Shown here: positions 16,652 through 24,518 of the stretch, piece by piece
Layout of the letters: every line of letters begins with the position of its first letter
Numbering within the stretch: the first letter of the stretch is position 1
From: JBAWXE01 sp037144255
Lineage (GTDB): Bacteria > Bacteroidota > Bacteroidia > Chitinophagales > Chitinophagaceae
DNA length: 39,571 nt
Reading direction: 5' to 3'
NCBI GenBank assembly: GCA_037144255.1
Contig: JBAWXE010000013.1
Location: forward strand, 1 to 39,571
Notes under the pieces: generated by a model
Told to the model about the DNA's origin: nothing
Seen by the model: the letters and a program-made list of their open reading frames with translations, nothing else
Database searches by the model: none
Position numbers and translations under genes: made by a program

Positions 16652-18628
16652 TTGGACACACATCACTTTAAGAAAGTCTCTGCTGCAGGACTTTTAATAA
16701 CGCTGGGGATCATTTTCGGCGATATAGGGACCTCTCCTCTCTACACTCTCCAAACCATACTAAAAGAAGGCGGACAAGCAACAGAAGAACTGGTGCTGGG
16801 TGCTATCTCTTGCGTATTCTGGACGCTGACTCTCCAAACCACATTCAAGTACATCCTTATCACGCTGCAGGCTGATAATAATGGGGAAGGTGGTATATTC
16901 TCACTATATGCACTGGTAAGGCGTTATGGCAAGAAACTGGTGTTTCCCGCTATCATAGGTGCCGGTACCTTGCTGGCCGATGGTATTATCACTCCGCCTA
17001 TTACCGTCACTTCGGCCATAGAGGGGCTGAATGGAGTAAAGGGATTGGAGCATGTTATTGTTCCAGGTAACACTACAGTGCTGGGTATTGTACTAGGAAT
17101 CATACTATTGCTGTTTATTTTCCAACGCTTTGGTGCCAAGGTGGTAGGTGGCTCGTTCGGGCCTATTATGCTTCTATGGTTTCTTATGTTGGGTGTTTTG
17201 GGTATCAATCAGATAGTTCATTATCCACAGATATTCAAGGCCTTGAATCCTATGTATGGCTATAATCTACTTACCAGCCACCCTAAAGGCTTTTGGTTAT
17301 TAGGCGCTGTCTTCCTCTGCACTACGGGTGCTGAGGCTCTGTATTCAGATCTGGGTCATTGCGGACGCAAGAATATACAAATGAGCTGGATATTTGTAAA
17401 GACCACCTTAGTACTCAACTATCTGGGGCAGGGTGCATGGGTACTTACTCAGAACAAGACCAATCTAGGCGATATAAATCCATTCTTTGAGATAGTGCCT
17501 CATGGTTTCCTGCTGCCTAGTATTATATTAGCTACTGCGGCATCTATCATTGCATCGCAAGCGCTCATCAGTGGTTCGTTCACTTTGATCTCAGAGGCTA
17601 TTAGTCTTAATTTCTGGCCACGTGTGAAGGTGAAATACCCAACCACTGTACGTGGACAGATATATATACCTAGTATCAACTGGATACTGTGTGTAGGTTG
17701 TATGTTGGTAGTACTTTATTTCAGAACATCAGAAAGTATGACTGCTGCTTATGGTTTTTCAATCACCATTGCTATGCTCATGACCACCATACTTATCTAC
17801 TACTTCCTGCGCTATGTGAAACGTTTGCCATTGCCTATAGTTACGCTCATATTGGTAGTGTTCGTAGCAGTAGAAGGATCATTCTTTGTGGCTAATGCTG
17901 TGAAGATCTTAAAACGACTTATGTTCCTGGTATTCGAGGTAGGTTTGATATTCACCATGTACATATGGTATAAGGCTAGAAAGATCAATAACCGCTTCCT
18001 CAATTTCATAGATCTGAAAGAGCATATACCCCTACTTGCAGAACTAAGTAATGATAACAGCATCCCTAAATTTGCTACACACCTTATATATCTTACCAAG
18101 GCCAATAGAGCTACACAGATAGAACAAAAAGTGCTATACTCTATTTTCAGCCATAACCCAAAACGTGCCGATGTATACTGGTTCGTGCATATAGAGCGTA
18201 CAGATGACCCCTATACTATGGAGTATAGTGTAGAGGAGCTTAAGAATGATAAAGTGATACGTGTTGAATTTAAGCTAGGGTTCAGGATACAACCTCGTAT
18301 TAATATGATGTTCCGCAAAGTGGTAGAGGAGATGGTGGCTAATAAGGAACTAGATATTACCAGTCGCTACCCATCTCTGGGTAAGTACAATGTAGGTGCT
18401 GATTTTCGTTTTGTTGTATTGGAGAAATTCCTGTCTTACGATAATGAATTCTCTGTGAAGGATGGCTTTATACTGAATAGTTACTTTACTATAAAGCACA
18501 TGTCCATATCAGACCATAAGGCTTTTGGACTAGATACAAGCGATACCATAGTAGAGAAACTACCTTTCGTAGTGGCACCGGTATCTAGCATGGCACTGAA
18601 GAGAACCTCTTATATAGCAAAGGATTAA
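16652..18628 (+). CDS. kup: Potassium uptake protein Kup
   Basis: Kup is a low-affinity K+/H+ symporter of the inner membrane. The 658-residue protein opens with the family signature GIIFGDIGTSPLYTLQTIL and has about 12 hydrophobic spans up to around residue 440. They include FGPIMLLWFLMLGVLGI and a segment with GAEALYSDLGHCGRKNI, a hallmark of the family. A cytoplasmic domain of about 200 residues follows. Translation begins at a TTG (16652), because no ATG or GTG precedes the conserved first helix at a sensible distance. The stop codon lies within the left arm of the terminator hairpin. It stands alone, between the M16 peptidase gene and a convergent gene. Confidence 0.95.
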   Translation: MDTHHFKKVSAAGLLITLGIIFGDIGTSPLYTLQTILKEGGQATEELVLGAISCVFWTLTLQTTFKYILITLQADNNGEGGIFSLYALVRRYGKKLVFPAIIGAGTLLADGIITPPITVTSAIEGLNGVKGLEHVIVPGNTTVLGIVLGIILLLFIFQRFGAKVVGGSFGPIMLLWFLMLGVLGINQIVHYPQIFKALNPMYGYNLLTSHPKGFWLLGAVFLCTTGAEALYSDLGHCGRKNIQMSWIFVKTTLVLNYLGQGAWVLTQNKTNLGDINPFFEIVPHGFLLPSIILATAASIIASQALISGSFTLISEAISLNFWPRVKVKYPTTVRGQIYIPSINWILCVGCMLVVLYFRTSESMTAAYGFSITIAMLMTTILIYYFLRYVKRLPLPIVTLILVVFVAVEGSFFVANAVKILKRLMFLVFEVGLIFTMYIWYKARKINNRFLNFIDLKEHIPLLAELSNDNSIPKFATHLIYLTKANRATQIEQKVLYSIFSHNPKRADVYWFVHIERTDDPYTMEYSVEELKNDKVIRVEFKLGFRIQPRINMMFRKVVEEMVANKELDITSRYPSLGKYNVGADFRFVVLEKFLSYDNEFSVKDGFILNSYFTIKHMSISDHKAFGLDTSDTIVEKLPFVVAPVSSMALKRTSYIAKD

Positions 18629-18651
18629 AAGGCATTGCCTTTTAATCCTTT
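18619..18651. terminator. Terminator overlapping the kup stop codon
   Basis: AAAGGATTAAAAGGC (18619-18633) and GCCTTTTAATCCTTT (18637-18651) form a perfect 15-bp stem with a 3-base loop. A-rich and T-rich flanks on both sides mean it may also terminate the convergent gene ending at 18676. The TAA of kup (18626-18628) is inside the stem. Confidence 0.88.
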
Positions 18652-18675
18652 TTCTAATTATTGTGAGTTTAGAAA

Positions 18676-19071
18676 CTACTTCGTTTTGAACATGAGTGTA
18701 GTAGTGGCTCCATTAGCATCCTTTTCTTCTATGGTCAGGTGTGCGCCATCTGCGCGGGTGATGTGTGTAGTAAAGGCATTGCCCTGATCCTGATTTACAG
18801 TTACTATACCTGTAGCCTCGTCCAGTGTCCATTGGCCTGTGGTAGTTCTTACCAGGTCTATGTCTTCGTAAGAGCCATCACATTTGTATAGTACATAGTC
18901 TTTGGCACTGCTCTTATCAGGTTTGGTAATGACACCTTCAGCATCTTTTATTTTTTCCAGATACCATTTTTTGCCGCATACATTACTTTGCTTGATGGGC
19001 GTTTGTGCATAGGCACTGATACTTATGAGAAAAGCCGGAACGATCAGTGCAGATAGTAGTATTTTCTTCAT
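18676..19071 (-). CDS. Small secreted lipocalin-like protein
   Basis: From the ATG at 19071 (MKKILLSALIVPAFLISISAYAQ) the protein has 131 residues and a clear signal peptide. An upstream ATG eight codons earlier would spoil it. The mature part (GKKWYLEKIKDAEGV, then CDGSYEDIDLVRTTTGQWTLDEATGIVTV, then LTIEEKDANGATTTLMFK) has the 'K.W.L......G....F...G.........G.W' pattern of lipocalin-like domain proteins common in Bacteroidota. The single mature cysteine pair (Cys in SNVCGKK and YKCDGSY) could form a disulfide. The ligand and role are unknown. It lies downstream of recA on the same strand but beyond a strong terminator. Confidence 0.7.
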   Translation of the reverse strand: MKKILLSALIVPAFLISISAYAQTPIKQSNVCGKKWYLEKIKDAEGVITKPDKSSAKDYVLYKCDGSYEDIDLVRTTTGQWTLDEATGIVTVNQDQGNAFTTHITRADGAHLTIEEKDANGATTTLMFKTK

Positions 19072-19132
19072 TGTAGTATAGATATTTAATAGCAATTAAC
19101 GAAAAAATGTCTACAATGACAAGTTTATAATG

Positions 19133-19163
19133 CCCAAGGCCACGCTATAAGCGTGGCCTTGGG
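19133..19163 (-). terminator. Intrinsic terminator of recA
   Basis: CCCAAGGCCACGC (19133-19145) and GCGTGGCCTTGGG (19151-19163) form a perfect 13-bp GC-rich stem with a 5-base loop, 24 bases past the recA stop. The following minus-strand sequence (ATTATAAACTTG) is only weakly T-rich. Confidence 0.75.
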
Positions 19164-19187
19164 GTTAAAATGTATGTTTAGGAATGC

Positions 19188-20186
19188 TTATGCTACAGGC
19201 TGTTGCAGCATCTCGCGTATCTTTCCTTCTACTTCTTCCATCACGCCGGGGTTATCCAGCAGGAACTGTTTTACAGAGTCGCGACCTTGACCGATCTTGC
19301 TATCGTTGTAGCTAAACCATGAACCGCTTTTTTGCAGTATGTTCAGTTCTACGCCCATGTCTATGATCTCGCCTACTTTGCTGATACCTTCGCCATAGAT
19401 AATGTCGAACTCTGCAGTACGGAAAGGAGGTGCTACTTTATTCTTTACCACTTTCACTTTGGTACGGTTACCTTTTACTTCATCGCCATCTTTTATCTGT
19501 GCATTACGACGAATATCCAGACGTACTGATGCATAGAATTTCAGTGCATTACCACCGGTAGTGGTTTCAGGATTACCGAACATTACACCTATTTTCTCAC
19601 GCAACTGATTGATGAATATGCAGCAACAACCTGTACGGGAGATGGTACCTGTAAGTTTGCGCAATGCCTGGCTCATCAGTCTTGCTTGCAGGCCCATTTT
19701 GCTTTCGCCCATTTCGCCTTCCAGTTCGCCCTTAGGTACCAGTGCAGCTACAGAGTCTACCACTACTACGTCTACCGCACCCGATGATATCAGACGGTCA
19801 GCTATTTCCAAAGCTTGTTCGCCATAGTCGGGCTGAGAGATGATGAGGTTGTCTACATCTACACCCAGTTTGCGTGCATAGGCCGAATCGAAAGCATGCT
19901 CTGCATCTATGATAGCGCAGATACCGCCTTTCTTTTGTGCCTCTGCTATAGTGTGTATAGCGATAGTGGTTTTACCCGAAGATTCAGGGCCGTATATCTC
20001 TATTACACGTCCGCGAGGGAAACCGCCTACACCCAAGGCTACATCCAGTCCTAATGAGCCTGTACTGATCACGTCTATTGTTTCGCGTTGCTTGTCGCCT
20101 AGCATCATTACAGAGCCCTTGCCATAATCCTTTTCGATCTTGTCCAGTGCTAGTTTCAGCACTTTTAATTTGTCATCTGCTGCCAT
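19188..20186 (-). CDS. recA: Recombinase RecA
   Basis: RecA forms filaments on single-stranded DNA for homologous recombination and induces the SOS response. The 332-residue protein shows Walker A GPESSGKTTIAIH, the KLGVDVDNLIISQPDYGEQALEI segment, Walker B VDVVVVDSVAALVP, the L1/L2 region (INQLREKIGVMFGNPETTTGGNALKFY) and a C-terminal domain with an EEVEGKIREML end. The start was placed at the ATG at 20186 (MAADDKLKVLKLALDKIEKDYGKGSVM), which fits the family; the frame is open for another 23 codons upstream without similarity. It has its own promoter and follows rpsL-rpsG, from which a terminator separates it. No LexA-type box was recognised. Confidence 0.97.
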   Translation of the reverse strand: MAADDKLKVLKLALDKIEKDYGKGSVMMLGDKQRETIDVISTGSLGLDVALGVGGFPRGRVIEIYGPESSGKTTIAIHTIAEAQKKGGICAIIDAEHAFDSAYARKLGVDVDNLIISQPDYGEQALEIADRLISSGAVDVVVVDSVAALVPKGELEGEMGESKMGLQARLMSQALRKLTGTISRTGCCCIFINQLREKIGVMFGNPETTTGGNALKFYASVRLDIRRNAQIKDGDEVKGNRTKVKVVKNKVAPPFRTAEFDIIYGEGISKVGEIIDMGVELNILQKSGSWFSYNDSKIGQGRDSVKQFLLDNPGVMEEVEGKIREMLQQPVA

Positions 20187-20222
20187 TGTATGTATGTGTT
20201 TATTTGTTACGATTTTGTAGGT

Positions 20223-20230
20223 CAAATATA
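20223..20230 (-). promoter_or_regulatory. Probable -7 box of recA
   Basis: TATATTTG on the minus strand fits TAnnTTTG, 37 bases before the recA ATG. A TTTG at 20256-20253 is 22 bases away, slightly further than the usual 19-21. Confidence 0.5.
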
Positions 20231-20293
20231 GGCAAATAGGTATCACCAGCCTCAAACCCGCTCAGGAAGATATCCACATTTTTGGGGCATGAA

Positions 20294-20320
20294 AAAAGCC
20301 TCAGCAGAGCTGAGGCTTTT
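20294..20320 (-). terminator. Intrinsic terminator of rpsL-rpsG
   Basis: AAAAGCCTCAGC (20294-20305) and GCTGAGGCTTTT (20309-20320) form a perfect 12-bp stem with a 3-base loop. It lies 26 bases after the rpsG stop and ends in a T-run on the minus strand. Confidence 0.9.
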
Positions 20321-20345
20321 ACTAGAATATAGTAAAGTATAGTTA

Positions 20346-20813
20346 TTAAACTTTGAAGTGAGAGAACGCTTTGTTCGCTTCTGCCATACGGTGTGTATCT
20401 TCTTTCTTTTTGAAAGCAGCACCTTCACCTTTTGCAGCTGCAACGATCTCGTTAGCTAATTTGTCAGCCATGGTACGACCATTACGCTCGCGAGAGTAAC
20501 GGATCAACCATTTCATGCTCAAAGAGATCTTACGGTCAGGACGTACTTCTGAAGGTATTTGGAAAGTAGCACCACCGATACGACGGCTACGTACTTCTAC
20601 CGCAGGAGTAACGTTAGATAATGCACGTTTCCACACATCATATCCGTTCTCACTGGTTATTGAGCTTACTTTGTCCAGTGCATCGTAGAATATGCTCAGA
20701 ACGATAGTTTTATTACCACCCCACATCAGACAGTTAACGAAACGGGTAACGTTCTTATCGTTAAATTTAGGATCTGGTGCTAAAGGGATCTTTTTTGCTT
20801 GTGCCTTTCTCAT
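20346..20813 (-). CDS. rpsG: 30S ribosomal protein S7
   Basis: The 155-residue protein matches S7 in length and sequence. It opens MRKAQAKKIPLAPDPKFND, continues VTRFVNCLMWGGNKTIVLSIFYDAL, and carries the conserved stretch VEVRSRRIGGATFQIPSEVRP and the C-terminal GRTMADKLANEIVAAAKGEGAAFKKKEDTHRMAEANKAFSH. S7 nucleates assembly of the 30S head by binding the 3' domain of 16S rRNA. It follows rpsL with 37 bases between. Instead of fusA, which usually comes next in the str operon, a strong terminator and then recA follow. Confidence 0.97.
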   Translation of the reverse strand: MRKAQAKKIPLAPDPKFNDKNVTRFVNCLMWGGNKTIVLSIFYDALDKVSSITSENGYDVWKRALSNVTPAVEVRSRRIGGATFQIPSEVRPDRKISLSMKWLIRYSRERNGRTMADKLANEIVAAAKGEGAAFKKKEDTHRMAEANKAFSHFKV

Positions 20814-20850
20814 CTGTTATGGATGAATTATTTCTAATAGTTAATAAAAA

Positions 20851-21240
20851 TTATTTTTTACCGCCCTTGGCTTTTTCTTTCTTAGTACCATACTTAGAAC
20901 GGCTCTGCTTACGGTCTTTTACACCTGCAGTATCCAGTGCTCCACGTACTATATGATAACGTACACCCGGAAGATCTTTAACACGACCACCGCGAATAAG
21001 CACGATAGAGTGCTCTTGCAGGTTGTGACCTTCACCCGGAATGTATGCGATAACTTCTATCTTATTCGTCAGACGAACCTTAGCTACCTTACGCAAGGCA
21101 GAGTTTGGTTTCTTTGGAGTGGTAGTGTACACACGTGTACATACACCACGACGTTGCGGACAAGCATCCAAAGCACGAGACTTAGACTTGGCGCGGATTT
21201 GCTGACGACCTTTACGAACTAATTGTTGAATTGTAGGCAT
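20851..21240 (-). CDS. rpsL: 30S ribosomal protein S12
   Basis: S12 lies at the decoding centre. The 129-residue protein contains ALDACPQRRGVCTRVYTTTPKKPNSALRK and AYIPGEGHNLQEHSIVLIRGGRVKDLPGVRYH. The residues where streptomycin resistance usually arises, Lys43 in the TPKKPNS loop and the lysine of RVKDLPG (Lys88 in E. coli), are both the sensitive type. It is the first gene of a two-gene operon with rpsG and has a recognisable promoter immediately upstream. Confidence 0.97.
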   Translation of the reverse strand: MPTIQQLVRKGRQQIRAKSKSRALDACPQRRGVCTRVYTTTPKKPNSALRKVAKVRLTNKIEVIAYIPGEGHNLQEHSIVLIRGGRVKDLPGVRYHIVRGALDTAGVKDRKQSRSKYGTKKEKAKGGKK

Positions 21241-21274
21241 TGCTTACCGTTAATGATAATTTTTTTATGGAGTG

Positions 21275-21303
21275 CAAAGGTAATACACTTTTTAAAAAAC
21301 AAA
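21275..21303 (-). promoter_or_regulatory. Promoter of rpsL-rpsG
   Basis: On the minus strand TTTG (21303-21300), a 17-base spacer and TACCTTTG (21282-21275) resemble the Bacteroidota -33/-7 pair. The -7 box followed by CAC is similar to those upstream of prs and the TPR gene. The spacer is 2 bases short of the usual 19-21. A run of A/T beyond the -33 box could act as an UP-like element. Confidence 0.6.
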
Positions 21304-21601
21304 AAAAATATTTAAACTATTTCGGCCCAAAATGCCAATTATTCTGCTTTTGGGAGAGTAAAGGTAAGGAATAGTTACATATCAGCTGTGGTTAATCCCA
21401 TTTGGTATGTTATAGTTCTTTTTTCATCCATGTTCATCAAACTGTTAAAAATATGACTTGTATATTGCTAAAAGTTGATTTAATAATAAAATAATCTATA
21501 AGACATGATAATTTGTGCAATATGCTATGTGATAGGGATAAGAAGGAAATTTCTCTTGAAGAAAATAAGACAAGTTATCTAGTATAAGATGTGGGGGAGT
21601 G

Positions 21602-21885
21602 GGAAAGGTTACATTCTGTGTGATTTTTTTAAGGTTACATGGGAAGTTTGAGTAGTTGATAATCAATGAGTTGTGCAAATTCAAAAGTTACCTTTGGGTT
21701 ACACGTGTAACAATGCGACAATCCCGAATCGAGTTCGGGACAGGTGTGTGAAATGTGAAGAATATGATTTTTTAGGGTTGTAGCAATTACTGTTTTTACC
21801 GAATTTTTACCGATCTATTTCCGAAAAATTACCGATTCTTTACCGACCGATTACTGAACATTACCGATTGATTACCGGTAAGGGA
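21602..21885. repeat. Complex intergenic repeat, copy B
   Basis: This lies in the 869-base gene-free stretch 21241-22109. GGTTACA motifs are at 21607-21613 and 21633-21639, GGGTTACACGTGTAAC is near 21695, the 19-nt palindrome CCCGAATCGAGTTCGGGAC is at 21723-21741, and nine TTACCGA-like units lie at about 21787-21876. The CCG (or CTG) cores start at 21790, 21799, 21810, 21821, 21832, 21843, 21854, 21864 and 21874. Its order and much of its sequence match copy A (8115-8412), except that the palindrome sits at a different place. The part before it (21304-21600) is AT-rich with nothing recognisable. Confidence 0.8.
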
Positions 21886-21956
21886 ATAGGGATATATGAA
21901 AGGAATTGCGATACCCTAAAAACCATTACAAATATACGAAATGGGGGTAGGGGCTA

Positions 21957-22075
21957 ACAAATATTTGTTTCGATATTATAGATATGGACTATTTGCCCAA
22001 TCAGGAGATTGGATACCGTAGCGACATAGTCGGAGACTACGCCGAATGATCGGAAGACTACACTCAACTGGGGCT
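21957..22075 (+). other. Structured intergenic segment with a micro-ORF
   Basis: After the palindrome ACAAATATTTGT comes an ATG at 21984 opening a 21-codon frame (MDYLPNQEIGYRSDIVGDYAE, stop at 22047-22049). CCAATC/GATTGG (21997-22012) forms a tight 6-bp hairpin inside that frame. Two near-direct repeats follow, TCGGAGACTAC (22030-22040) and TCGGAAGACTAC (22050-22061), and the segment ends in GGGGC and seven Ts. Nothing identifies its function; a small RNA or leader-peptide unit is one reading, and chance is another. Confidence 0.3.
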
Positions 22076-22109
22076 TTTTTTAATGACATAGCCTACAAGG
22101 CCGAGTGAG

Positions 22110-22856
22110 TTACTGATGCTTAGTATCCAGATATTGCTTGGTATAATTGTAACCCTCGTCGTATATGAGTTGCTTTTTCTTTTCGTCAAAAAGGCGATAC
22201 TTTGCCAGTGCAGGTGGCTCTATAAATATGGTGCAGCGTGACATATTGCGCATGACATTCTCTCTGATAGATAAGATGCCCAGCCGCTCTATATGTTCGG
22301 TAATAGATGCCAGTGGGTTGTAATCGGGCAGGGGATTGACATGTACACCTACTATATCCTCGTAACCACCCAGCAGGGGTTCTATAGGTAGATTGCTACT
22401 AAAGCCGCCATCTATATAAGGTACATTATTGATAGTAACAGGAGGGAATATCATGGGTATAGAGCAGGAGGCTATGACAGCCTGTACAACATCGCCTTTG
22501 GAGAATATCTCTTGTCGGCCATCGAGTAGATTGGTAGCTGTAACATAAAGTGGGGTGGGAAGGTCTTCCAGATTCTTATGTCGCAGGTATTTGGTCAGAA
22601 AATCTTTCAGGGGTTTCAGCGACATAAGCCCCACCATAGGGAATGTCCATTCGAAGCCATAGAGTTTGTTCTTGATGGCCAGATCCATTATTTCCTCAAC
22701 GCCATAGCCATCGCATATCATAGCACCAATGATAGAACCGGCGCTGGTAGATGTAATGACAGCGGGGTAAATATCACGCTCGCTAAATGCTTTGAGTACA
22801 CCGAGATGTGCAAAACCACGCACACCACCACCCGATAAAACAAAAGGAAGTTTCAT
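22110..22856 (-). CDS. Patatin-like phospholipase family protein
   Basis: The 248-residue protein has the patatin fold of serine lipid acyl hydrolases. It shows the oxyanion loop SGGGVRGFAHLGVLKAF (from about residue 8), the nucleophile elbow TSTSAGSIIGA with Ser38, and the catalytic Asp149 in YIDGGFSSNLPI. The elbow reads STSAG, not the usual GTSAG, so the first small residue of GxSxG is Ser. No signal peptide is present, so a cytoplasmic or membrane-peripheral location is likely. It is the last gene of a minus-strand run and is separated from yebC by a terminator. The lipid substrate cannot be told from the sequence. Confidence 0.9.
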   Translation of the reverse strand: MKLPFVLSGGGVRGFAHLGVLKAFSERDIYPAVITSTSAGSIIGAMICDGYGVEEIMDLAIKNKLYGFEWTFPMVGLMSLKPLKDFLTKYLRHKNLEDLPTPLYVTATNLLDGRQEIFSKGDVVQAVIASCSIPMIFPPVTINNVPYIDGGFSSNLPIEPLLGGYEDIVGVHVNPLPDYNPLASITEHIERLGILSIRENVMRNMSRCTIFIEPPALAKYRLFDEKKKQLIYDEGYNYTKQYLDTKHQ

Positions 22857-22874
22857 GACCTAAATATAGGGAAA

Positions 22875-22904
22875 ATAAAAAGCGGCTCCTGTATAGGAAC
22901 CGCT
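22875..22904 (-). terminator. Intrinsic terminator of yebC
   Basis: AGCGG-C-TCCT (22881-22890) pairs with AGGA-A-CCGCT (22895-22904), with one internal mismatch and a 4-base loop. A TTTTTATTTT tract follows on the minus strand, before the patatin-like gene. Confidence 0.75.
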
Positions 22905-22932
22905 CGTAGTTTATTAAACTATTAAATATCGC

Positions 22933-23643
22933 TTATCCCATATTATGGAATACATGTTGTACGTCGTCGTCTTGTTCCAAACGCTCAATGAGTTTGAACA
23001 CATCTTCTGATTGTTCGTCTGTAACGGCTACTGTGGTGAGTGGTATCCATTCCAGCTCGGAAGATATAGGTGTGATGCCTTTTTCTTCCAGTGCTTTCTG
23101 CATATTACCAAAATCGCTGAAACCGCAACGTACTATCAGTTTGCCTTCGCTGTCCTCGCCCAGTTCTTCCAGACCTGCGTCTATCAGTTCCAGTTCCATA
23201 TCTTCAGGATTCAGGCCCTCGGGGTTCAGTTTGAAAACACCCAGATGTTTGAACAAGAAACCTACAGAGCCACTATTGCCCAGATTGCCACCACCTTTAT
23301 TGAAGTGAGAGCGCACATTGGCTACGGTACGGGTAGTATTATCGGTAGCGGTAACTACCAGCAGGGCCACACCATGCGGTGCATAACCTTCGTATAGTAC
23401 CTCGTCGTAGTTGCTGGTGTCCTTGCCCATGGCATTCTTGATGGCAGCTTCGATACGGTCTTTCGGCATGTTGAAAGACTTGGCATTCTGCATGACACGG
23501 CGGAGCATAGGGTTGGTATCCGGCTCAGGACCACCTTTCTTAACGGCTATGGCTATTTCCTTTCCTACACGGGAAAATTGTTTGGCCATACGATCGTATC
23601 GCGCAAACATGCTTGATTTTCTTACTTCAAATATCCGACCCAT
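22933..23643 (-). CDS. YebC/PmpR family protein (TACO1-like)
   Basis: This 236-residue protein has the usual YebC length and motifs: KQFSRVGKEIAIAVKKGGPEPDTNPMLRRVMQNAKSFNMPKDRIEAAIKNA, YEGYAPHGVALLV, TDNTTRTVANVRSHFNKGGGNLGNSGSVGF and the C-terminal DVFKLIERLEQDDDVQHVFHNMG. The family was long annotated as a transcriptional regulator. More recent work on family members points to relief of ribosome stalling, in line with mitochondrial TACO1. The N-terminus MGRIFEVRKSSMFARYDRMAK differs from the common MAGHSKW opening but is in the right register. It has a -7 box (TACTTTTG) just upstream and its own terminator. Confidence 0.93.
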   Translation of the reverse strand: MGRIFEVRKSSMFARYDRMAKQFSRVGKEIAIAVKKGGPEPDTNPMLRRVMQNAKSFNMPKDRIEAAIKNAMGKDTSNYDEVLYEGYAPHGVALLVVTATDNTTRTVANVRSHFNKGGGNLGNSGSVGFLFKHLGVFKLNPEGLNPEDMELELIDAGLEELGEDSEGKLIVRCGFSDFGNMQKALEEKGITPISSELEWIPLTTVAVTDEQSEDVFKLIERLEQDDDVQHVFHNMG

Positions 23644-23675
23644 AATGCGGGAATGTTATAATGTTTTTGAGGCTG

Positions 23676-23683
23676 CAAAAGTA
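23676..23683 (-). promoter_or_regulatory. Probable -7 box of yebC
   Basis: TACTTTTG on the minus strand matches TAnnTTTG, about 33 bases before the ATG at 23643. No TTTG was found at the right distance upstream. Confidence 0.45.
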
Positions 23684-23774
23684 AGAATACTTTGATAGTA
23701 AAGGAAGTTTAATTGTAATACATTTTTTGGTATGTATTGCAGGCAGATATTGTAGAATATAAAATGTGGTGTAT

Positions 23775-24518
23775 CTAAAATTTGACTATGAGGAAGAAGG
23801 ATATAGGTACGCTGAAAGAGCCCAGAGAGCTGGTATTATCTACAGTAGATACATTGGTTACATATACTCTGTTGCCACCGGGGAAACTAGGGTCTAGTGC
23901 TGTAATGGCAATATCTTGTTTTTGTTTGCCTGTGGTATAATAGTAGCTGGCCTCTGTACCTACGAGTATGTTCTTAGAGATATGGTAGCGTATCCAGCCG
24001 CTGGCACCACCGCCAAAGTTATTGACAGTGCTGGTAGTTTCGGTAGTAGTGGTATCGGTAGATTTTACTACGCTTTTGGTATAGTCGTCGTTATTGTTGT
24101 ATACAAAATCGAGCCCGGCACCAGCTTGCCATTTGTCACTAAAGTTCCAACGTTTCTCTATTCCTACACGAAAGTGAATATCATTGATCTTACTATCCTT
24201 GCGGGTAATACCATCATCGGTAACGAAGTCGTTGTAAGTATAGCCTGCGCCAAAGTGTATACCCCAGCCAGTACGCACATGTGTGATGGTATAAGTAGCT
24301 AAATAGGGATTGGTATTGGTAGAGGCTGTGCTGTTGTTGAAATTGAATACCTGACGTACCAATTCATTCATTTGCACACCTATGTAATGTTCGAATATTT
24401 TGCCATGATGTTTGGTCACTACGGTATCTCGTACTATAGTTGGGGCCACATCAGATTGTGCAAAAGCAAAAGGTAATAGGGTGATACTAAGAAAAACTGT
24501 CAATAGGGTTTTCTTCAT
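23775..24518 (-). CDS. Predicted outer-membrane beta-barrel protein, partner of a di-haem peroxidase
   Basis: The 247-residue protein has a signal peptide (MKKTLLTVFLSITLLPFAFAQ) followed by alternating amphipathic strands such as VRTGWGIHFGAGYTYNDF, DIHFRVGIEKRWNFSDKWQAGAGLDFVYN, GGASGWIRYHISKNILVGTEASYYY and SFSVPISFFLIVKF. It ends in Phe, as outer-membrane barrels usually do. About 8-10 strands can be drawn. No specific family is recognised. Its ATG overlaps the stop codon of the upstream peroxidase gene (TAATG), which implies translational coupling and a shared function or location. The role is unknown. Confidence 0.75.
   Translation of the reverse strand: MKKTLLTVFLSITLLPFAFAQSDVAPTIVRDTVVTKHHGKIFEHYIGVQMNELVRQVFNFNNSTASTNTNPYLATYTITHVRTGWGIHFGAGYTYNDFVTDDGITRKDSKINDIHFRVGIEKRWNFSDKWQAGAGLDFVYNNNDDYTKSVVKSTDTTTTETTSTVNNFGGGASGWIRYHISKNILVGTEASYYYTTGKQKQDIAITALDPSFPGGNRVYVTNVSTVDNTSSLGSFSVPISFFLIVKF

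Noticed and set aside
21496..21684. 62-codon minus-strand frame in the gene-free stretch
   Set aside because: It covers part of repeat copy B, is AT-driven in composition and has no plausible start context or family similarity.
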